Source: Pseudomonadota bacterium (GTDB lineage Bacteria > Myxococcota_A > Polyangia > Polyangiales > Polyangiaceae). From it: a DNA stretch of 9,789 bases. Position numbers and translations under genes: made by a program. A model generated the notes under the pieces. That model did no database searches and was not told the origin of the DNA. It was given only the letters and a program-made list of their open reading frames with translations. The first letter of the stretch is position 1. Every line of letters begins with the position of its first letter. Shown one piece after another: positions 5,882 to 9,789 of the stretch. The DNA lies in assembly GCA_023402175.1 (NCBI GenBank), contig JAEXCN010000414.1:1-9789 (forward strand). Direction: 5' to 3'.

Positions 5882-8040
5882 CGTCCTCCTCCCTTCGAGC
5901 TCGAAGCGCCAACGCCCGGGAGGACGACGGTGAACGTCGATCCCTCGTCGACCTTGCTCACGAGGCGGATGTCACCTCCGAGGACGTTGGCCAATCGGCG
6001 GCAGATCGCGAGGCCGAGCCCCGTGCCGCCGTAGAGTCGGGTCGGCGAATTGTCCACCTGGCGAAAGGCCTGGAAGACCGTCTCCTGATCTTTGTCTGCG
6101 ATGCCGATGCCCGTGTCCGCGACCGAGATCCACGTCTCCTGACGGCGCTTGCTCCACCGCACGGAGACGGTGACCGATCCCTTCGGCGTGAACTTCAGCG
6201 CGTTCGAGATCAGGTTCATCAGGATCTGCTTCACCTTCGCGCGGTCGGTCCGCAGCATAGGGACGGTCTTCCCGATCTCGGACCACACATCGAGCTTCGA
6301 TCTCGCGATCAGCGGCTCGAGCTCGGCGAGGACCTCCTTCACGAGGTCCGGCGCGGCGAAGCGCGCGAGGTTGAGGGGCATCTTCCCCGCCTCGATGCGC
6401 GCAATGTCGAGGATGTCGTTGATGATCGTCAGGAGGTGACGACCGTTCGAGTCGATGCGCGTGAGCTGGCGGACGATCGCCGGCGGAAGGGCGCCGGAGA
6501 CGCCCTGCAACATCATGCTCGTGTAGCCGAGGATCGCGTTGAGCGGCGTCCGGAACTCGTGGGACATGTTCGCGAGGAACTGGGACTTCGCGCTCGACGC
6601 TGCCTCGAGCTCGATCGCCTGCCGCTGGAGTAGCTCGTTCTGTCGGACGAGCTCGGCGGTCGCGTCGCGGACCTTCTCTTCGAGCAGGCTCGAGGCCTTC
6701 TTGAGCTCCTCGTAGAGGGCGTTCTTCTCCATCTGCTCGGTGAGGTCGTGGAGGATCGTGACGATCGCCGTGACCTCGCCGTGCTCTGACAGGACCTTTC
6801 CGCTGATCGCCTCCACCGGCACCGGCACAGCGGTCTTCGGGTCATGGAGGCTGAGCTCGCCGCGGAATCGAGTCTCCGGCTCGAGGAAGAACAGGTTCGC
6901 GACGTGCGACGAGAAGTGCGCGTCGTTCGCGCGGACGCGGAGGATCTCCTCGATCGGCGCGTCGACACCGGCGGTGAACAATCGCTCGGCCGGCGCGTTC
7001 GTCATGATCATGCCGCCGTTCGCGTCGGTGACGATGATCGGATCCACCACGGAGTCGATGATGAGATCGAGGCGATCGCGCTCGGCGCGCACCTCCGTCT
7101 CCGCGACGCGGAGCCTCCGATAGTTCTCTTCGATCTCCTGCGCAGCGAGCTGCAGATCGGTGACGTTTCGGAGCACGGAGACGATGCCGCGGCCGTCGGG
7201 CGTCATGATCGGCGCGCTCATCAGCTCGAAGAGGCGATCCGATCCGTCGTTCGGGTCCACGAGCGGCAGCTCGCGACGTTCGAACTCGCTGCCCTCGATG
7301 GCGTGCCGTGAGAGTGCCGCCGAGAACAACATGTTGTTGAGCGCGACGGCGCGGCGGCGCCCCTCGCTCTCGTCTTCCTCGGACGCGAAATAGAGCTCGG
7401 CGCGCGGGTTCGCGATGATCAACCGGCCCTCGGGATCCGTGAGCAGGACGGGGTCGGGAACCGCTTTGAGGATGCTCTGCAGGAGCGCGCGCTCGCGATC
7501 GAGACGCTTCTCCGTCGTGGCGAGGACGCGCAGGTTGCGGAGATCGACGAGCTTGCGGCCGAGCACGCCGAGGACCCAGCGCACCTGCGAGTCGCGCGCG
7601 CCGCCGCCGTACAGGGCGAGACCGACCGAATCGCGATCGGAGCGCGCGGGGAAAGGCAGCGCGTACGCCGTGCAGCGTCCTCCTGCGAAGGCGAGAGGCG
7701 TCCCGTCGAACGCGCTCGACGGCACCACCGACGGCCCTGGCGACGAAAGCGCCTGGACGAGCGGGTGCTCACGCTCCTCGAGGTCGATCGAGAGCGCCCC
7801 CACGTCCGCCGCATCCAGCCCTTGCGCGGCCGCTCCAACGAGCCGTGCTCCACCGGGCCGCTCGAGGTCGACGAGCGCGATCGCGACCTGCTTCACCGCC
7901 CCGCTACGCGCGAGCCAGTCCACGCCGAGCTGCGCAGCCTCGACGAGGCTGTCGCATGCGAGCAGCGCCTCGAGGAACGAGAGCTTGCTCGACGAGCTGG
8001 GGGCCGTCTGCCCGTTTGCGCGCTGAGAGGGTGCCGGCAA
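5878..8040 (-). CDS. Soluble sensor histidine kinase (GAF-PAS-PAS-HisKA-HATPase)
   Basis: A 720-residue kinase without membrane segments or signal peptide, so it senses a cytoplasmic cue. Domains in order: a GAF-like module (~22-175), PAS 1 (~185-305, LLQSILKAVPDPVLLTDPEG), PAS 2 (~320-440, LDLIIDSVVDPIIVTDANG), a coiled coil (~436-485), HisKA with His494 in MSHEFRTPLN, and HATPase (~597-708) with N box MNLISNALKFTP (Asn613), G1 ADTGIGI (Asp642), F box VFQAFRQ and G2 GGTGLGLAICRRL. All catalytic motifs are intact. There is no fused receiver; the regulator is the next gene, overlapping by four bases. The start is TTG at 8040, supported by GAGGTGA three bases upstream; it lies 16 bases after the gvpA stop. 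No heme, flavin or chromophore-binding signature is evident, so the signal is unknown; oxygen, redox or light are guesses suited to buoyancy control. Confidence 0.95.
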   Translation of the reverse strand: MPAPSQRANGQTAPSSSSKLSFLEALLACDSLVEAAQLGVDWLARSGAVKQVAIALVDLERPGGARLVGAAAQGLDAADVGALSIDLEEREHPLVQALSSPGPSVVPSSAFDGTPLAFAGGRCTAYALPFPARSDRDSVGLALYGGGARDSQVRWVLGVLGRKLVDLRNLRVLATTEKRLDRERALLQSILKAVPDPVLLTDPEGRLIIANPRAELYFASEEDESEGRRRAVALNNMLFSAALSRHAIEGSEFERRELPLVDPNDGSDRLFELMSAPIMTPDGRGIVSVLRNVTDLQLAAQEIEENYRRLRVAETEVRAERDRLDLIIDSVVDPIIVTDANGGMIMTNAPAERLFTAGVDAPIEEILRVRANDAHFSSHVANLFFLEPETRFRGELSLHDPKTAVPVPVEAISGKVLSEHGEVTAIVTILHDLTEQMEKNALYEELKKASSLLEEKVRDATAELVRQNELLQRQAIELEAASSAKSQFLANMSHEFRTPLNAILGYTSMMLQGVSGALPPAIVRQLTRIDSNGRHLLTIINDILDIARIEAGKMPLNLARFAAPDLVKEVLAELEPLIARSKLDVWSEIGKTVPMLRTDRAKVKQILMNLISNALKFTPKGSVTVSVRWSKRRQETWISVADTGIGIADKDQETVFQAFRQVDNSPTRLYGGTGLGLAICRRLANVLGGDIRLVSKVDEGSTFTVVLPGVGASSSKGGGR

Positions 8041-8056
8041 GCGTCACCTCGCGGGG

Positions 8057-8425
8057 TCAGGCGCGCGGTCGGCGACGGCCCGTACGACGTGCTGGCGCCG
8101 TCGCCTGTGCGCCGCCCGTCGGTGCGAGAGCAGCGCTCGTCGCCGCGAGTCGTGCGCGAAGCGCCGCGTTCTCGGCCATCACTGCCTCCGTGGACGTCGG
8201 CTCGAGGGCGAGCGCGGGCTTCGCAACGGGAGCGACCGTGCCGACGGCCTCGGAGTACTTCAGGTACGTGTCGATCGACGCGACGACGACGCGTGCTTCG
8301 ACCGTGATGAGGTCGATACCGACGAGCGAAACGCGGACCCACGCGTCGATGACGATCCCCTTGTCGAGGACGCGATCGAGGACGTCGATGAGGCTCGTTC
8401 CACCGGATGTGCGTTCAACGGGCAT
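8057..8425 (-). CDS. gvpA: Gas vesicle structural protein GvpA with C-terminal extension
   Basis: A 122-residue GvpA-family protein. Residues 1-64 match the major shell protein almost canonically: SLIDVLDRVLDKGIVIDAWV, RVSLVGIDLITVEARVVVAS and IDTYLKYSEAVG, the helix-strand-strand-helix unit that polymerises into the gas-permeable, water-excluding rib of the vesicle wall. Usual GvpA is ~70-75 residues; here 58 more follow: an Ala/Pro linker, a short helical stretch (VMAENAALRARLAA) and a basic end (ARRTGRRRPRA). The ATG at 8425 has GAGGT about ten bases upstream. It is the second gene of the operon, 62 bases after gvpJ and 16 before the kinase. The DAWVRVSLVGI core separates it from gvpJ and marks it as the likely main shell subunit, unless a short gvpA lies elsewhere in the genome. 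Confidence 0.94.
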   Translation of the reverse strand: MPVERTSGGTSLIDVLDRVLDKGIVIDAWVRVSLVGIDLITVEARVVVASIDTYLKYSEAVGTVAPVAKPALALEPTSTEAVMAENAALRARLAATSAALAPTGGAQATAPARRTGRRRPRA

Positions 8426-8487
8426 GTCGGTCTGACCTCTGATTCTTGATCGAGACGGAGCTCCGAGTGCTCATGAAGAAGACGTGC

Positions 8488-8850
8488 TCAACGGCGACGC
8501 TTTGCTGGACCAGCGGGAACCGTCCGTCGTCGAGCGCTGACGTTGTCCTCGGCGAGCTGCGCGACCTTACGCTCGAGGATCTGGATCTGCTTGCGAAGGG
8601 ACTCGTTCTCCGCGAGGAGCGGCTGCTTGCCGGGCGCGAGGTGATGATCGTACTTCCACCAGTCGAGCCCGACCTGCTCGGCTTTGTCGATCGAGCAGAC
8701 GATCAGCCGGATGCGGATCGTGAGGAGCTCGACCTCCGCCAGCGAGATCTTGATGTCACCGGCGATCACGAGCCCTTTGTCGAGCACGCGATCGAGCACA
8801 TCGACCAGACCGGTCGAGCGCTGGGCGCCCCATTGAAGATCTTGCCGCAT
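8488..8850 (-). CDS. gvpJ: Gas vesicle minor protein GvpJ (GvpA family)
   Basis: A 120-residue member of the GvpA/J/M family. The conserved core at about 12-70 reads GLVDVLDRVLDKGLVIAGDI, KISLAEVELLTIRIRLIV and SIDKAEQVGLDWWKYD; the AGDI and DWW features are typical of GvpJ rather than GvpA. GvpJ is a minor protein thought to act in vesicle nucleation or at the tips. Residues 77-105 (LLAENESLRKQIQILERKVAQL) form a good short coiled coil, and the tail is basic (ARRR, AKRRR). The ATG at 8850 is preceded only by a weak AGG, so the start rests mainly on alignment of the core. It is the first gene of the six-gene operon, divergent from the VTT membrane protein gene. GvpJ versus GvpM/S naming is uncertain; family membership is not. 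Confidence 0.9.
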   Translation of the reverse strand: MRQDLQWGAQRSTGLVDVLDRVLDKGLVIAGDIKISLAEVELLTIRIRLIVCSIDKAEQVGLDWWKYDHHLAPGKQPLLAENESLRKQIQILERKVAQLAEDNVSARRRTVPAGPAKRRR

Positions 8851-8931
8851 CGCCTGTTTTCACCCAGACTTTCGCAACTCGACCAGAAAAGCTAGCCGTA
8901 TCGAGTGTGCGGCTGAACTCCGCAGTCGGGA
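8851..8931. promoter_or_regulatory. Divergent start region of the gas vesicle operon
   Basis: Only 81 bases separate the gvpJ start from the longest start of the VTT gene, so the gas vesicle promoter is expected here. The best sigma-70-like pair on the minus strand is weak: TTCAGC (8912-8917), 17 bases, TAGCTT (8889-8894), each three of six to consensus. A correctly spaced sigma-54 GG/GC pair is absent. No operator palindrome is evident. Confidence 0.3.
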
Positions 8932-9567
8932 ATGGTCGCGGCGCCGCGGCGGTTCGATCGCTGGCGCACTGGACGACCTCTTGCCTTCCTGATGCCGGTG
9001 GATCGACAGACGAAGTACGAGACCCTCTTCGGCGTCCTTCGTATCGTCGTGAGCTTCGCGGTGCTGATCGCGATCGTGAGCTTCCTCGGATGGGCTTTCC
9101 GCTCCGAGCTGTCGCGATTCGGAGAGTGGTTCGTGTCGCGCTTCGGCGTTGCCGGCATGGGCGCCGGGGCGTTCCTCGCCGATAGCATCCACTTCCCGAT
9201 CCCTCCGCAGTTCTATCTCCTGACCGGGATCGCGGGCGGTCACGAAGTCGTGATCGTCGTGCTCGCGGTGCTCGTCGGCTCGGAGCTCGGCGGCTTCACC
9301 GCGTTCCTGCTCGCGCGCGGGCTCGGTCGCGTGCCCGTCGTCGCGCGCCGGCTTCAGAGCTCACGCAAGCTTTTGACGGGCCTCATCGAGCGCCAAGGCT
9401 ACATCGGCCTGGCGGCGGCGACGCTCCTTCCGATCTCGTTCTCGCTCCTCTGCATGGCGAGCGGAGCGATGCGCCTGCCATATCGCGCGTACGGAGTCCT
9501 CGCGGTGATGAGGGTGCCGCGGATCGTGCTCTCGTACGTCGTGATCGCGATGGCGTGGCACGTCTGA
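8932..9567 (+). CDS. VTT/DedA-family integral membrane protein
   Basis: Up to 211 residues, with hydrophobic segments near 33-56, 72-100, 104-130, 156-180 and 186-209. The order of features matches VTT-domain proteins (DedA/TMEM41/VMP1 type): a re-entrant, Pro-containing segment (ADSIHFPIPPQFYLLTGIAG), a long Gly-rich helix pair (VGSELGGFTAFLLARGLGR), an amphipathic linker, a second re-entrant segment (AAATLLPISFSLLCMASGAM) and the closing R-x-x-x-x-G-x-x-x-x-x-R-x-P-R motif (RAYGVLAVMRVPRIVLSYVV). Family members are tied to lipid translocation and envelope homeostasis; the substrate here is unknown. Start is uncertain: ATG at 8932 and ATG at 8992 both lack good ribosome binding sites, and the later one would still keep all membrane segments. 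It is divergent from gvpJ, so a functional link is only positional. Confidence 0.82.
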   Translation: MVAAPRRFDRWRTGRPLAFLMPVDRQTKYETLFGVLRIVVSFAVLIAIVSFLGWAFRSELSRFGEWFVSRFGVAGMGAGAFLADSIHFPIPPQFYLLTGIAGGHEVVIVVLAVLVGSELGGFTAFLLARGLGRVPVVARRLQSSRKLLTGLIERQGYIGLAAATLLPISFSLLCMASGAMRLPYRAYGVLAVMRVPRIVLSYVVIAMAWHV

Positions 9568-9789
9568 GCGCGTCCCGGCTTGTGGCGATGCGCCCCGATT
9601 TCGACACGCGTGGCGAAGTGCCTCGCAACGCGCGAAGATTGTATATTGCACATAAATTCGTGCAGGTTCTCCGGAGTTGGCCCACTCCTTGACGCCGCAG
9701 TCCGCGGCACGACGCCGCGATCTGCGACCCATTTCGCCTCAGAGCTGCGGCGTGTGTGGCGAAAATGAAGCTCGGGCACTCCCCTCCGT
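9568..9789. other. Non-coding tail with an A/T-rich patch
   Basis: No gene is supportable in these 222 bases. An A/T-rich patch at about 9636-9660 (around tgtatattgcacataaattc) stands out from the G/C-rich surroundings and could be a promoter: the minus strand has tacaat as a possible -10, but no good -35 lies 16-18 bases upstream. I see no terminator with a T-run after the VTT gene. Confidence 0.35.

Noticed and set aside
5370..5912. Upstream continuation of the gvpF/L frame through the regulator gene, suggesting a 586-residue protein
   Set aside because: The stretch is Arg/Ala-rich shadow of an intact receiver domain in another frame; the ATG at 5369 overlaps the regulator stop in a normal coupling arrangement.
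5860..6633. Plus-strand frame opposite the kinase ATPase domain
   Set aside because: Asp/Arg/His-rich mirror of a coding strand; no start signal or domain.
8851..8931. Sigma-54 promoter for the gas vesicle operon (tggtcgagttgc on the minus strand)
   Set aside because: The GG and GC elements are 7 rather than 10 bases apart, and no enhancer-binding regulator is encoded nearby.
9399..9779. Minus-strand open frame at the right end
   Set aside because: Mostly antisense to the VTT gene, with His/Arg/Pro/Ser-rich translation and no motif.

Overview
The window is high-GC DNA (strong G/C bias at third codon positions, GTG and TTG starts, many 1-4 nt gene overlaps). Protein style fits a large-genome, free-living Gram-negative bacterium: an outer-membrane-type beta-barrel, a soluble GAF/PAS kinase and Lys/Ala/Pro-rich disordered tails. 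Myxococcota (Polyangiales-like) is my best guess, from style alone.

Layout. Bases 1-495: no supportable gene. 496-1753 (minus): a two-gene unit, a secreted small beta-barrel-like protein followed 16 nt later by an AqpZ-type aquaporin. 1766-1935: divergent control region. 1936-3667 (plus): three genes joined by two ATGA overlaps, encoding a small acidic protein, a CmpX/MscS-type membrane channel and a SigX-like ECF sigma factor. 3668-3713: short convergent gap. 3714-8850 (minus): a six-gene gas vesicle operon in the order gvpJ, gvpA, hybrid-free sensor kinase, single-domain response regulator, gvpF/L, gvpG. 8851-8931: divergent start region. 8932-9567 (plus): a VTT/DedA-family membrane protein. 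9568-9789: no supportable gene.

How the parts may work together. The main discovery candidate is a gas vesicle operon with a complete two-component pair (soluble GAF-PAS-PAS histidine kinase plus receiver-only regulator) built into its middle and coupled by start/stop overlaps to the accessory gene gvpF/L. The regulator has no DNA-binding domain, so control by protein contact, possibly on vesicle assembly, is plausible. GvpF/L carries an extra ~158-residue histone-H1-like basic N-terminus containing an exact 19-residue tandem repeat, and both GvpA-family proteins carry extra C-terminal tails ending in arginine clusters. Next door, the small protein / CmpX-like channel / SigX-like sigma order resembles the Pseudomonas crfX-cmpX-sigX envelope-stress locus, and the divergent operon supplies an outer-membrane-type protein and an aquaporin, paralleling oprF beside sigX. 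Gas vesicles are turgor-sensitive, so the whole window can be read, as a hypothesis, as a turgor/envelope/buoyancy island.
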